Of a stretch of DNA of 64,000 nt, positions 54,407-63,737 are shown piece by piece. Each line of letters opens with the position of its first letter. The stretch's first letter is position 1. The notes under the pieces are model-generated. The model was not told where the DNA came from. It saw only the letters and a list, made by a program, of their open reading frames with translations, and searched no databases. The DNA lies in assembly GCA_000783305.1 (NCBI GenBank), contig JROE01000005.1:1-64000 (forward strand), in the 5' to 3' direction. The translations under genes and the position numbers were made by a program. Source of the stretch: Sphingobacteriaceae bacterium DW12. GTDB taxonomy: Bacteria > Bacteroidota > Bacteroidia > Sphingobacteriales > Sphingobacteriaceae.

Positions 54407-55111
54407 TTATCTTACTATTGTTCCAAGATGCTCACCATTAGCCAATTTTTTTAGATTGCCTGGTTTATTCATGTCAAACACAATAATAGGAAGATTGTTT
54501 TCTTGGCATAGCGTAAAGGCAGTCATATCCATTACATTAAGCCCTTTGTTATAGACCTCCGTAAAAGAGATTTCATCGAAACGCGTTGCAGTGGGGTCTT
54601 TTTCAGGGTCTGCGGTATAGATACCATCTACACGAGTGCCTTTGAGTACAGCATCGGCATTGATTTCGATAGCTCTCAAAGATGCTGCGGTATCTGTAGT
54701 GAAGTATGGATTTCCTGTGCCAGCGCCAAAGATAACAATCCGACCTTTTTCTAAGTGTCTAACAGCTCTTCTACGAATAAAAGGTTCGCAAATTTGCTCC
54801 ATCTTGATGGCTGTTAGCAGACGAGTTTTCAAAGAGACTTTCTCTAAAGCATCCTGTAAAGCCATGCTATTGATGACTGTCGCCAACATTCCCATATAGT
54901 CTGCTTGTACCCGGTCCATACCCGATTGTTCGGCGCTAAGACCTCTGTAGATATTGCCACCACCGATGACAATGGCGACCTCAAGACCTAATTCGTGGAT
55001 TTCTTTAATGTCGTTAGCATATTGTCTGACACGATTGATGTCAATACCATAGTTCTGTTCGCCCATTAAGGCTTCTCCGCTGAGCTTGAGTAGGATACGT
55101 TTATATTTCAT
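54407..55111 (-). CDS. pyrH: UMP kinase
   Basis: A 234-residue bacterial UMP kinase that makes UDP. It has the amino-acid-kinase fold: [14 protein letters not shown] at the start, [26 protein letters not shown], and [14 protein letters not shown]. It is regulated by GTP and UTP in characterised members. The long frame opens at 55177; the ATG at 55111 ([14 protein letters not shown]) gives the standard N-terminus. It is followed by frr on the same strand. Confidence 0.97.
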   Translation of the reverse strand: MKYKRILLKLSGEALMGEQNYGIDINRVRQYANDIKEIHELGLEVAIVIGGGNIYRGLSAEQSGMDRVQADYMGMLATVINSMALQDALEKVSLKTRLLTAIKMEQICEPFIRRRAVRHLEKGRIVIFGAGTGNPYFTTDTAASLRAIEINADAVLKGTRVDGIYTADPEKDPTATRFDEISFTEVYNKGLNVMDMTAFTLCQENNLPIIVFDMNKPGNLKKLANGEHLGTIVR

Positions 55112-55188
55112 GATTGTTTTTTGGAAGTTTTCCAAAAGCCAAAGATATGATAATTTTTTTAATCCCCCTTGCTGCAATCACAAAGAAA

Positions 55189-56325
55189 TTAACCTTTTTT
55201 GACCGATTCGACAATCTCTTGATAGTAGCTTTCGTATTTGGGCATGATGTTGCTTAGTTGAAAATCTTTAGCTCGCTCAAGTGCGGCATCTTTGAATTTG
55301 GAAAGCCGTTCACAGTCTTCCAAAATATAAATGGAGTTGGCAGCCATCTGGTCCACATCACCTATATCACTCAGAAAACCCGTTACTGCGTTAATATTCA
55401 ATTCAGGTAGACCACCTGTATTAGTAGATATTACCGGAACCTTGCAAGCCATTGCTTCTAAAGCAGCTAGGCCAAAGCTCTCGGAGCTTGAAGGCATAAG
55501 AAATAAATCAGATACTGATAATATTTCCTCGATAGCGTCTTGCTTTCCTAGAAAGCGAACATCATGGCTGACATTCAGTTGACGAGACAATTCTTCTGCA
55601 TTTCTACGTTCAGGACCATCTCCGACCATTAACAATTTACTGGGAATCTTTTCATTGACCTTTTGAAAGATTCGGATGACGTCGTCTGTTTTCTTTACTT
55701 TTCGAAAGTTGGACGTATGTATCAGTATTCGCTCATCGGCAGGGGCGATAGCTTTTTTGAAATGAGAGCGATCCTTATTACTGAAGCGTTCTAGGTCGAT
55801 GAAATTTGGAATCACCTTAATATCTTTACTGATTTCGAAGTACTCCAAGGTTTGAGACCTGAGATTTTCGGATACAGCAGTCACACCATCAGACTGGTTA
55901 ATGGAAAAAGTGACGACTGGGCTAAAACTTTTGTCTTTGCCCACAAGGGTGATATCTGTACCGTGCAGGGTTGTAATGACAGGAATGTTAATACCGTATG
56001 TGGCCAATATCTGCTTGGCCATGAAGGCGGCCGAGGCGTGTGGAATCGCATAGTGCACGTGTAGAACATCTAGGTTTTCAAATCTGACGACGTCTACCAG
56101 TTTGCTAGCTAAAGCAGACTCATAGGGCAAAAAGTCAAATAATGGATACTGTGAGACTGCTACTTCGTGGTAAAAAAGATTTTCGGAGAAAAAGTCCAAG
56201 CGTGCAGGTTGGCGATACGTGATAAAGTGAATCTCGTGGCCATTTGCCGCAAGGGCCTTACCTAGCTCGGTAGCAACTACTCCACTTCCTCCAAAGGTCG
56301 GGTAACAGACTATTCCTATTTTCAT
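55189..56325 (-). CDS. bshA: N-acetyl-alpha-D-glucosaminyl L-malate synthase
   Basis: A 378-residue GT4 glycosyltransferase that joins UDP-GlcNAc and L-malate, the first step of bacillithiol synthesis. The N-terminus KIGIVCYPTFGGSGVVATEL and VLHVHYAIPHASAAFM are typical of BshA. The nucleotide-sugar site is in LMPSSSESFGLAALEAMA near the C-terminal domain. bshB and bshC are not in the window. Cysteine for the last step would come from the cysE-cysM pair at 27572. A -7 box, TAACTTTG on the minus strand at 56348-56341, lies just upstream. Confidence 0.92.
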   Translation of the reverse strand: MKIGIVCYPTFGGSGVVATELGKALAANGHEIHFITYRQPARLDFFSENLFYHEVAVSQYPLFDFLPYESALASKLVDVVRFENLDVLHVHYAIPHASAAFMAKQILATYGINIPVITTLHGTDITLVGKDKSFSPVVTFSINQSDGVTAVSENLRSQTLEYFEISKDIKVIPNFIDLERFSNKDRSHFKKAIAPADERILIHTSNFRKVKKTDDVIRIFQKVNEKIPSKLLMVGDGPERRNAEELSRQLNVSHDVRFLGKQDAIEEILSVSDLFLMPSSSESFGLAALEAMACKVPVISTNTGGLPELNINAVTGFLSDIGDVDQMAANSIYILEDCERLSKFKDAALERAKDFQLSNIMPKYESYYQEIVESVKKG

Positions 56326-56877
56326 CTATGTTATGTATATCAAAGTTATCTACTGCAAAGTAAAGATTATTTCTGTAAGACAACTGCAACTCAATTGCCA
56401 TAATTTTGCAAAATTTCAGGTGTTTGATTTTACGTTGATACAGATGGATATTGACCAGATTAAAATTCAAGGTTATTTATACGGTCTGTTCCGTTATTGC
56501 CGCTATATATATGACTAAAAGATATGTAAAGGCATTGTTTGTTTGGAATTATTTTCAAGGCTTACCTGTAAATGTGGAGAATTGGTTTCCATCTCCGAGG
56601 GACTATTTAGGGAACAACTGTCTCTTTAACTAGAATAATATCCAAATATAACTCAGATATTCATCGGTTATTATACGAATCTATCCGAATAATGTCCGGA
56701 CTATGTCCGGATCAAACCCTTATAAAGTCCTTATAAAAATCAAATATGTACCCTAAATGGAATTAACTTTGTCGCTATCGGGTGCAAATAAAATCCGAAC
56801 GTTTGTCTCTCTATTTTTAAATCTTATTTGAGAGGAAAAGATATTGTATTTATGTTCAAATTTGTTTAGGTTTAATC
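56326..56877. other. 552-base gap with promoter-like box, small frames and repeats
   Basis: No gene is firmly supported. TAATTTTG at 56401-56408 is an exact rightward -7 box, and AATTTTGCAAAATT at 56402-56415 is a palindrome around it. Two short frames follow: 24 codons from the ATG at 56444 and 40 codons from the ATG at 56511, which overlap by 8 bases. Bases 56670-56740 carry close repeats of TGTCCGGA and of CCTTATAAA. These lie upstream of arfB. Confidence 0.35.
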
Positions 56878-57288
56878 ATGGTAACAAACAAAGAGGCATT
56901 AGTTGCCGAGCTCAATTTTAAGTTTGTGCGTGCTGGAGGAGCAGGTGGGCAGCATGTCAACAAAGTCTCTTCTAAAGTACTCCTGCAGTGGGATGTCAAT
57001 GCTAGTCAAGCTTTTGATATGGAGGAGAAGGCTAAGATTTTGCACCTATTGTCGAATCGAATCAATAAGGAAGGTCTTCTACAATTGGAATGTGATACCG
57101 ACCGATCTCAACTGCGAAATAAAGAGCTTGTAGTCGAACGTTTTCAAAGACTTCTAGAAGAGGTGCTGGCCCCAGTCAAAGTAAGGAAGAAAACCAAAAT
57201 ACCCTATTCAAAGATTGTCGAGCGATTGGATCGAAAAAAGCAAAGATCTCGGGTTAAGCAGTCTCGAAGCAAACCCTTCGATTACTAG
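56878..57288 (+). CDS. arfB: alternative ribosome-rescue factor ArfB (ICT1-like)
   Basis: A 136-residue release-factor-like hydrolase that frees stalled ribosomes. The GGQ motif is at 23-25 in RAGGAGGQHVNKVSSKV and would cut peptidyl-tRNA. The C-terminal tail is rich in Lys and Arg (VRKKTKIPYSKIVERLDRKK and on), fitting the mRNA-channel-binding tail of ArfB. There is no codon-recognition domain, unlike RF1 or RF2. The start ATG at 56878 is the only good one. Confidence 0.93.
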   Translation: MVTNKEALVAELNFKFVRAGGAGGQHVNKVSSKVLLQWDVNASQAFDMEEKAKILHLLSNRINKEGLLQLECDTDRSQLRNKELVVERFQRLLEEVLAPVKVRKKTKIPYSKIVERLDRKKQRSRVKQSRSKPFDY

Positions 57289-57347
57289 TTCTATTACAAA
57301 ATACATTTTATTTTAAAATTATTTATCTGATTATCAGATTTTTGTGT

Positions 57348-57393
57348 TTTAAAACTAAGATTTTAGTTGTTAAACTAAAATCTTAGTTTTAAA
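57348..57393. promoter_or_regulatory. 21-base inverted repeat, probable BlaI operator or arfB terminator
   Basis: Arms at 57348-57368 and 57373-57393 form a perfect 21-base stem with a GTTA loop. Each arm holds a smaller dyad, ACTAAGATTTTAGT or ACTAAAATCTTAGT, of the form ACTAA-4-TTAGT. Two such sites, one per arm, lie 50-100 bases before the BlaI-type gene, as expected for a self-regulated repressor. A terminator role for arfB is also possible. Confidence 0.55.
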
Positions 57394-57445
57394 CTTGCTG
57401 TATAATCGATTGTAGATAATATTGTCTTTTTTATTTTTAGGTATT

Positions 57446-57814
57446 ATGAACGAATTCAAGGAACTAACGAAAGCAGAGGAACAGATTATGCACGAATTGT
57501 GGGAGATGGGAGGAGGGTTTGTAAAAGATATCATTGAGAGACTTCCTGAGCCCAAGCCAGCATATAACACGGTCTCCACAATTGTACGTATTTTAGAAAC
57601 CAAGGGTTTTGTGACGCATATATCTTTTGGTAAAAGTCACCAGTATCGGCCAAAGATTACGAAAGAAGAGTATAAAAAAGTAATAACGGGGAAGCTGCTG
57701 ACCAATTATTTTGATAATTCTCCCAAACGAATGCTTTCGTTTTTTTTGGAGGATAAACAGATGGATATCGAAGAGTTGGATGGTATATTGGCATTATTGA
57801 ACAAACATAAATAG
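57446..57814 (+). CDS. BlaI/MecI/CopY family transcriptional repressor
   Basis: A 122-residue winged-helix repressor. The DNA-binding half (about 5-75) has LTKAEEQIMHELWEMGGGFV and YNTVSTIVRILETKGFV, and the C-terminal half (about 80-122) is the dimer part (YFDNSPKRMLSFFLED). It is cut by, or senses, the M56 protein in known systems. The frame opens at 57422, but the ATG at 57446 (MNEFKELTKAEEQ) is the family start. The target sites may be the two dyads upstream, and the M56 genes downstream would be its regulon. Confidence 0.93.
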   Translation: MNEFKELTKAEEQIMHELWEMGGGFVKDIIERLPEPKPAYNTVSTIVRILETKGFVTHISFGKSHQYRPKITKEEYKKVITGKLLTNYFDNSPKRMLSFFLEDKQMDIEELDGILALLNKHK

Positions 57815-57846
57815 GCACTATTCTTTGATTGTAGACATATTAGATT

Positions 57847-59844
57847 ATGATATACTTAATATTAGTCAATATCTCGTTGCTGATAGGTTATGCTTTGTAC
57901 AGTTTCTTTTTTAAGAAATTAACATTTTTTCATTGGAATAGGTATTATCTGTTGGGAGCTATAATAACGTCATTATTGGTGCCTATAGGTCTATTTATAG
58001 ACTTATCGTCCCATGAACTGCTGCAAGAGGTGCTGCCAACAGTCGACTTGTCTAAAATGATGGACGTCAATGTTGTTGTTTTAGGGGAAGCACGGCAGAA
58101 ATGGTATTTGATAGATTTCCTATCACCTCTTTATTGGTGTGGTGTACTGATCTCCATCTTGTGGTTAGGATATCGAGTATTCCAACTTCAGCGAATGATT
58201 TCGTCTAAAGGAAATAACCTAAGTTTTTCGTTTTTTAACAAAATCTTTCTGGGAAAGCATATGGAGCATAATGCTACAATTTTGATGCATGAGCAAGTCC
58301 ATGTGAAGCAAGGGCATACCTACGATATAGTTTTGATTGAATTGGTGAAATTGTTCAATTGGTTTAATCCTATTTTATCCCTTTATTCAAAGGAATTAAA
58401 GTTCCAACATGAATGCTTGGCCGATGAGGCCTGTTCAGAAGACCGCGTGGCGTACGCTGAACTACTGGTGGCGCATGCTATGAATGTGGATCCATTGAGA
58501 TTGACGCATGAATTTTCAAATGACTCCTTTTTAAAGAAGAGAATTATGATGTTATTTAGAACTAAATCAAAAAGAAAGCATAAGTATCTGTACTTGTCGA
58601 TCGTCCCTGTATTACTAATTGTTACAGGATCTACGATGGTATTCAATACCTCTAAAGCAAAGAATATGGTTGCTAAACTTGAGAGTAAGGTTGCAGGTGT
58701 AGTGTTGCCTATGACTAGTGGGGATATGCATACTGATTACTCATCAGTACAATCTGTAGTCAGTATTGGTACTCTTGATTATTCACCTTATGATACAGGG
58801 CTCGGAAAGGGGGTGCGGATATCAACCAGTGATTCAATTGGCAATGAATTATTCACAGCTGTGGAGCGTAATCCGGAACCTGTTGAGGGGATGTCTGTTT
58901 TTCGTCAATGGATAGGCCAGAACTACAGAATTCCGGATGAAGCATTGGATGCGGGGGTGAATGGAACGTTACAGGTCTCGTTTATTGTTGAGAAAGATGG
59001 GGCACTTACACATTTCAATATAAAAGAAGATTTGGGATATGGGACTGGAGAAGCAGCAATAGCACTGATGAAGCAATCTAAAAATTGGCGTCCAGGGGTG
59101 CAAAATGAGAGAGCTGTACGTGTAGCGTATGTATTGCCTATCCAATTGAATGTGACACAGAGCGAGGCGAGTTCAAAGGCTTCACCGGTAATGGGCGAGG
59201 GCGAGTTGATCGATTGGTTATCGAACAACTTTAGGATGCCTCGCCAATTAAATAGCGAAGATGTAGATCCTTATATAGGGGTGAAACTGACTGTTAATGA
59301 ACAAGGAATGCCTACTGATATTACGGTGGAGACTGATTTGGGTGATGCATTCAAAAGGGAAGCTATCCGTCTGATTTCGCAAACACAATGGCACCCAGCC
59401 AAGAATGGTACAAAAGCGGTCTTATCTAAAAATTTCATTGCTTTGAAATTTGATAGTCGTGGCAAATTTAAACATAACTATACTCGAGTAGACGTACACG
59501 CCTCTCCGATTGGCGGAATGGCACAGTTTCAAAAATCAATTTTGAGCAGTTTTGTTTATGATGATGAATTGATACGAAATCAAAAAAATGGTGAGGTATC
59601 TATTCAATTTTCGATCAACAAGAACGGAGAACCTTCAGCATATAAAGTTGTGAAGGAAATGCGTAATGGTCAAGGTGTACAGTTGTGGAGTTTGATTGCA
59701 AAGCAAGGCGCATGGGCCCCTGCTATTTTGGATGGTAAGAACATGGGAAGCCAATATGAGATGACCATAGGCTTGAAGACAGTTGAAGGTGTGGGGGTTC
59801 TTGAAGTTAAAAAGTTTAGGGGAAACACGCTGAAAAAATCATGA
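57847..59844 (+). CDS. M56 family (BlaR1-like) peptidase with three TonB-like tail domains
   Basis: A 665-residue membrane protein. The M56 domain (about 1-230) has membrane helices at the N-terminus and about 93-112, the zinc site HEQVH at 148-152 and ELKFQHECLADEACSE. A membrane helix follows at about 247-266. The C-terminal part has three repeats of a TonB_C-like domain, each with an MPxFRxW-type start: MSVFRQWIGQNYRIPDEALD, a diverged GELIDWLSNNFRMPRQL and a weaker GGMAQFQKSILSSFVYDDEL copy. BlaR1 proteins are antirepressor proteases, and TonB_C domains normally contact TonB-dependent receptors. What it senses is unknown. Confidence 0.88.
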   Translation: MIYLILVNISLLIGYALYSFFFKKLTFFHWNRYYLLGAIITSLLVPIGLFIDLSSHELLQEVLPTVDLSKMMDVNVVVLGEARQKWYLIDFLSPLYWCGVLISILWLGYRVFQLQRMISSKGNNLSFSFFNKIFLGKHMEHNATILMHEQVHVKQGHTYDIVLIELVKLFNWFNPILSLYSKELKFQHECLADEACSEDRVAYAELLVAHAMNVDPLRLTHEFSNDSFLKKRIMMLFRTKSKRKHKYLYLSIVPVLLIVTGSTMVFNTSKAKNMVAKLESKVAGVVLPMTSGDMHTDYSSVQSVVSIGTLDYSPYDTGLGKGVRISTSDSIGNELFTAVERNPEPVEGMSVFRQWIGQNYRIPDEALDAGVNGTLQVSFIVEKDGALTHFNIKEDLGYGTGEAAIALMKQSKNWRPGVQNERAVRVAYVLPIQLNVTQSEASSKASPVMGEGELIDWLSNNFRMPRQLNSEDVDPYIGVKLTVNEQGMPTDITVETDLGDAFKREAIRLISQTQWHPAKNGTKAVLSKNFIALKFDSRGKFKHNYTRVDVHASPIGGMAQFQKSILSSFVYDDELIRNQKNGEVSIQFSINKNGEPSAYKVVKEMRNGQGVQLWSLIAKQGAWAPAILDGKNMGSQYEMTIGLKTVEGVGVLEVKKFRGNTLKKS

Positions 59845-59849
59845 GTCGG

Positions 59850-59890
59850 ATTGTCTGAGGAGAGTCCGGATATTATCTTCAGACAATTTT
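59850..59890 (+). terminator. hairpin between the two M56 genes
   Basis: TTGTCTGA (59851-59858) and TCAGACAA (59879-59886) pair around a 20-base loop, followed by TTTT. It could lower expression of the second M56 gene. Confidence 0.6.
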
Positions 59891-59947
59891 AGTTGAACAA
59901 TATGTCAGGGCGCACTCAATACTTATAAACCATAACAAGAATAAATT

Positions 59948-61609
59948 ATGATGACCTATTTGATTATTGCTAATGTGAGTATGATTTTCTTTTATTCGAT
60001 TTACCATGTCCTTATGCGTAAGCTGACCTTTTTTTATTGGAATCGTGCTTATCTATTGGCTTCATTGCTCTTGTCTCTTTTAGTTCCGGCTTTACAATTT
60101 GTCGATTTTGAAGGAAGTTGGTATGGAAAGGAGGTTGTCCCAACCATCAAAATGGGAATTACTGTCATCCAAGGAGAGGAAGTTGTTTTAAGGTCGCAGG
60201 GGCTACAGGTTGATCTTCAGCAGGTGTATTGGATATCTGTAGGAATAGCATTTCTTTACTTACTCATCCGCCTGTTTGCCGTGATGAGATTGTTGAGACA
60301 ATCGGATAGACAGATGTCTTTCTCTTTCTTTCATAGAATTCACATCGGCAAGGATGTAGCGGCTTCAAAAATCATTCGTTTGCATGAAAGTATCCACGTG
60401 AAACAGGGCCATACCTATGACATTTTGTTTGCTGAACTGACTCGTGTATTTAACTGGTTCAATCCGGTATTGCATTGCTATATAAAGGAGTTGAAATTTG
60501 TGCATGAATGTATCGCTGATGAGCTTTCTGCGCAAGCGGATAAACGTACATATGCGGAAATTTTGGTTGCAAGTGCATTGAATGTACCGACTTATGTATT
60601 GTATCATGAGTTCTCAAATCAATCACTTTTAAAGAAACGAATTAGAATGCTCTTTAGGCATAAATCCAAAAATATCAATCGCTTAAAATATCTGCTAATA
60701 GTGCCTTTAATTTCTCTTGTTGGCTTTACTGCTTTGGCCTATAATGATAGTGTAGACTCCCATATTGCCCTTGTAGGTTCGGCGTTGGATGTCGATATGC
60801 CAACGCGCCCTATTCCTATATCTAAGCAAACAGAAGATACTATCCTTATCGTACGAATACAACAGCAAGAGGATAAAGTTTTCACTGCTGTAGAAGTCAA
60901 CCCCGAACCTCTTGGGGGTATGAAGGCCTTTATGAACTATGTTGGGATGAACTATAATTATCCAAAGGAAGCAATTGATAATAATATTGAGGGTAGGGTT
61001 GAAGTGAGTTTTGTCGTGGAAAAGGATGGAATGCTATCGACTTTTAAGGTAAACAAAGGTCCTGGGTATGGTACTGGAGAAGAAGCGATAAGGGTTTTGA
61101 AAGCGGGGGGGAAATGGTCTCCAGGAATACAGAATGGAAAACCTGTACGTGTTTCTTATCAGATGCCTATACGTATAGAGAGAGGCCAGTTTTCGCAATC
61201 TAAATCTGAGAATCATGAAGGTGACGGGAAAGCACCTGCAAAGTCAATACTGAAAAGTGAGCAGAGCAAGTCTGAAGAAGGAGCTAATGTGCTTTTTACT
61301 GCGGTTGAAATTACACCAGAACCTCAGGAAGGAATGCGGTCTTTCATGAAGTATATAGGTGATAACTTTGAGTACCCCAAAGAAGCAATTGAAAAAGGTG
61401 TAAATGGAGTACTTCAATTGGCATTTATTGTAGAGAAAGATGGAAGCCTATCAAACGTTGAAGTGGTTAAGGATCTCCAGTATGGGACGGGCGAGGCTGC
61501 AAAAAAAATGATTCAAGGTTACAATAAGAAATGGAAGCCTGGTATTCAGAACGGACGGGCAGTCCGCGTAGCTTATACGTTGCCAATTCGATTGAACATC
61601 GTTAAATAA
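59948..61609 (+). CDS. second M56 family peptidase with two TonB-like tail domains
   Basis: A 553-residue paralogue of the preceding protein. The M56 domain has HESIH at 146-150 and ELKFVHECIADELSAQ; helices are at about 3-20, 35-51 and 95-113, with a further one at about 246-262. Two TonB_C-like repeats follow, marked by GGMKAFMNYVGMNYNYPKEA and EGMRSFMKYIGDNFEYPKEA. It is one repeat shorter than its neighbour and differs most in the linker. Tandem duplication of the M56 gene is the simplest origin. The ATG pair at 59948 and 59951 makes the exact start uncertain. Confidence 0.87.
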   Translation: MMTYLIIANVSMIFFYSIYHVLMRKLTFFYWNRAYLLASLLLSLLVPALQFVDFEGSWYGKEVVPTIKMGITVIQGEEVVLRSQGLQVDLQQVYWISVGIAFLYLLIRLFAVMRLLRQSDRQMSFSFFHRIHIGKDVAASKIIRLHESIHVKQGHTYDILFAELTRVFNWFNPVLHCYIKELKFVHECIADELSAQADKRTYAEILVASALNVPTYVLYHEFSNQSLLKKRIRMLFRHKSKNINRLKYLLIVPLISLVGFTALAYNDSVDSHIALVGSALDVDMPTRPIPISKQTEDTILIVRIQQQEDKVFTAVEVNPEPLGGMKAFMNYVGMNYNYPKEAIDNNIEGRVEVSFVVEKDGMLSTFKVNKGPGYGTGEEAIRVLKAGGKWSPGIQNGKPVRVSYQMPIRIERGQFSQSKSENHEGDGKAPAKSILKSEQSKSEEGANVLFTAVEITPEPQEGMRSFMKYIGDNFEYPKEAIEKGVNGVLQLAFIVEKDGSLSNVEVVKDLQYGTGEAAKKMIQGYNKKWKPGIQNGRAVRVAYTLPIRLNIVK

Positions 61610-61629
61610 TCAATTCTTATCTATAATTT

Positions 61630-62451
61630 ATGTGGAGACTCATTGTGCCATTCGGCTTTTTACTACTGGTTGGTTGTAAATCTTATGATTTTGCTCAAAA
61701 TGGATATGTTATAAATGGTGATCCTTATTATCAGAATGTTGATAAAAAATTAACATTGGAGCTTTTTGAAGACTACGCCGTATATGCGTCGACACTAGGA
61801 AAAGGAGTTCGTACGGATGTGCTGTACCCTGGTCAAAGGAAACTCCTAAAAAGATTGGGGTTGTCCCCTTCAAATACCGAAATCTTGTTTTCTGCTGAAC
61901 CAATCCGTACTCCCTTCTATCGAGTAATCAGTTATGTCGCCAAGGACAATAAAATTGATACGAGTGCGTACGTACCGCATTATCTTGATGGGCAACGTTA
62001 TCTTTTTAGAAAAATTGTCAGTAAGGGAATGGATGTTTTTGATGCTGTGTTTCCTGTTGGACAAAAATCCATCGGATTGATATACTACAGCCCCAATATA
62101 CAGGACACGACGTACTATGATTTTGAAAGACTAATTCGAAATAATATACGGACAGCTAGAAAAGACGGTGGCCATTTCTTCTTACCAGACAAGACTCATA
62201 TTCCGTGTGGTGATGAGCATGTAGGGAGTATTGAAGTGGAAATTCCACAAGAGAAACGGTTAAAGGGTATTTATGCTTTAATCAATATTTATAACATAGC
62301 TGATATCGATAAACGCAAACTTGCTGTCTATACACTGATTAATCCCGATCAGTTGCCATTGGTAGCTTTCAAAGTCTGTAAGGGCAGATACCTGATTGAA
62401 TATACCGATTTGAAACACAATTTAGTTTGGTCTGAAGAACGAGAGATATAG
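61630..62451 (+). CDS. lipoprotein of unknown function at the end of the M56 cluster
   Basis: A 273-residue lipoprotein (lipobox LLVGC, Cys16). The mature region has mixed helices and strands, with KKLTLELFEDYAVYASTLG, AEPIRTPFYRVISYVA and IGLIYYSPNIQDTTYYDFE, and ends KHNLVWSEEREI. I do not recognise a family. It lies 20 bases after the second M56 gene on the same strand, so it is probably in the BlaI-controlled operon. It could be a sensor or target for the M56 proteins, but this is only position. Confidence 0.6.
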   Translation: MWRLIVPFGFLLLVGCKSYDFAQNGYVINGDPYYQNVDKKLTLELFEDYAVYASTLGKGVRTDVLYPGQRKLLKRLGLSPSNTEILFSAEPIRTPFYRVISYVAKDNKIDTSAYVPHYLDGQRYLFRKIVSKGMDVFDAVFPVGQKSIGLIYYSPNIQDTTYYDFERLIRNNIRTARKDGGHFFLPDKTHIPCGDEHVGSIEVEIPQEKRLKGIYALINIYNIADIDKRKLAVYTLINPDQLPLVAFKVCKGRYLIEYTDLKHNLVWSEEREI

Positions 62452-62473
62452 GTGTTGAAATACATCTCCCGAA

Positions 62474-62770
62474 TCATAATGAGGTATGCAATTTTCTCAC
62501 AGTGGTCTTCAATATCCTCAATTCTTCTTGTAGTTGTTCTATTTTTTGTAATAGGTGGTGTGCTACCTCGATTCCTTGTGGGTTGACATCAAGGTCAAAG
62601 TATAGTGCGGCAAATCTTTCTAGATTCCTAAGTTGACTCTCGTCTACATATTGTTCATTGTGCTCGATTGTAATCTGAATCAAGTCACTATCTTCTAACA
62701 CCTGTATAAATGATGTTTCAATTTTCCTGGATTGACAAAAGTCTGCAATTTTAATTTTTGTATTTTCCAT
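62474..62770 (-). CDS. cbpM: CbpM, inhibitor of the CbpA co-chaperone
   Basis: A 98-residue MerR-like protein without a DNA-binding extension, in the CbpM style: KIKIADFCQSRKIETSFIQV, LEDSDLIQITIEHNEQYV and LQEELRILKTTVRKL in the C-terminal coil. CbpM binds the J domain of CbpA and holds it off DnaK and DNA. The gene starts 4 bases after the cbpA stop, a fixed pair in many bacteria, so the two should be co-expressed. Confidence 0.85.
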   Translation of the reverse strand: MENTKIKIADFCQSRKIETSFIQVLEDSDLIQITIEHNEQYVDESQLRNLERFAALYFDLDVNPQGIEVAHHLLQKIEQLQEELRILKTTVRKLHTSL

Positions 62771-62774
62771 GGTG

Positions 62775-63680
62775 TTATTTTTTTAATTCGGCCAACTGCA
62801 TGAATAGCTTTTTTTCTTCATCTGACAACGCTTTGGGCATCTGTATATTGATGTTTACATACAGGTCTCCAAATTGTCCCTCTTTTCGATATACAGGAAA
62901 TCCTTTGCCTTTCAATCGTATTTTTGCGCCATTTTGAGTCTCGGGTTTGATTTTGATCTTGACTTTACCTCCAAGCGTTTCCAATACGGTTTCTCCACCT
63001 AATATAGCGGAGTATAGATCGATGTCAAGGGTAGTATGGAGATTGTCGCCTTCTCGTGTATATTTAGAATCCTTCTCGATATTGAATGTCAAATACAGGT
63101 CGCCCTTTGGTCCTCCATTGACACCGTCACCGCCATGTCCCTTTAGTTTTATTTTTTGTCCGTCCTGTACGCCAGCATGTATGGTAATGCGAATATTTTT
63201 TCCATTGACGGTGAAGGTTTGTTGATGAGTGGTATACGCCTGTTGCAATGATAGCGTCAGTTCTGCATTATAGTCTTGTCCTTTGAAGTTATTCTGCCTT
63301 CCACCGCCGCGCCGACTGCCAAACATCTGCTCAAAGAAATCAGAAAATTGACTTTCGTCAAAGTTACCGGAATATTGATGTTGCTGACCTCCAGCACTTG
63401 CAAAGGGATTGCCCCCATAGCCACTTTGTTGTTGTGTCCTTTCGTATTCCTCCCCGTGCTTCCAGTTTTCTCCATACTGGTCATATTTTTTCCTTTTCTC
63501 CGTATCGTTGAGCACCTCATTGGCCTCGTTAATTTCTTGAAATCGTTGTTTTGCGGTTTCATCATTAGGATTGAGGTCTGGGTGGTATTTTCTAGCGAGC
63601 TTGCGATATGCCTTTTTTATTTCGTCTTGCGAAGCTGATTTATCGATGCCAAGTATTTTATAATAATCTACAAATGCCAT
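62775..63680 (-). CDS. cbpA: CbpA-type DnaJ-family co-chaperone
   Basis: A 301-residue J protein. The J domain (1-70) has HPD at 33-35 in [11 protein letters not shown], followed by a Gly/Phe-rich and Gln-rich linker and the two C-terminal peptide-binding domains ([20 protein letters not shown] and the [20 protein letters not shown] part). There is no zinc-finger domain, so it is class B like CbpA, not DnaJ itself. It stimulates DnaK. The neighbour cbpM is its known regulator. Upstream is the tail of an outer-membrane receptor gene. Confidence 0.93.
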   Translation of the reverse strand: MAFVDYYKILGIDKSASQDEIKKAYRKLARKYHPDLNPNDETAKQRFQEINEANEVLNDTEKRKKYDQYGENWKHGEEYERTQQQSGYGGNPFASAGGQQHQYSGNFDESQFSDFFEQMFGSRRGGGRQNNFKGQDYNAELTLSLQQAYTTHQQTFTVNGKNIRITIHAGVQDGQKIKLKGHGGDGVNGGPKGDLYLTFNIEKDSKYTREGDNLHTTLDIDLYSAILGGETVLETLGGKVKIKIKPETQNGAKIRLKGKGFPVYRKEGQFGDLYVNINIQMPKALSDEEKKLFMQLAELKK

Positions 63681-63737
63681 TTTTAGTATTGCTTTAGATC
63701 AGGAGTTTATTTGAAAACACATAATTCGGAGAAAGGT

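Noticed and set aside
63276..63638. 120-codon plus-strand frame opposite cbpA
   Set aside because: It is a shadow of the J-domain region, which codes clearly on the minus strand with HPD and linker motifs.
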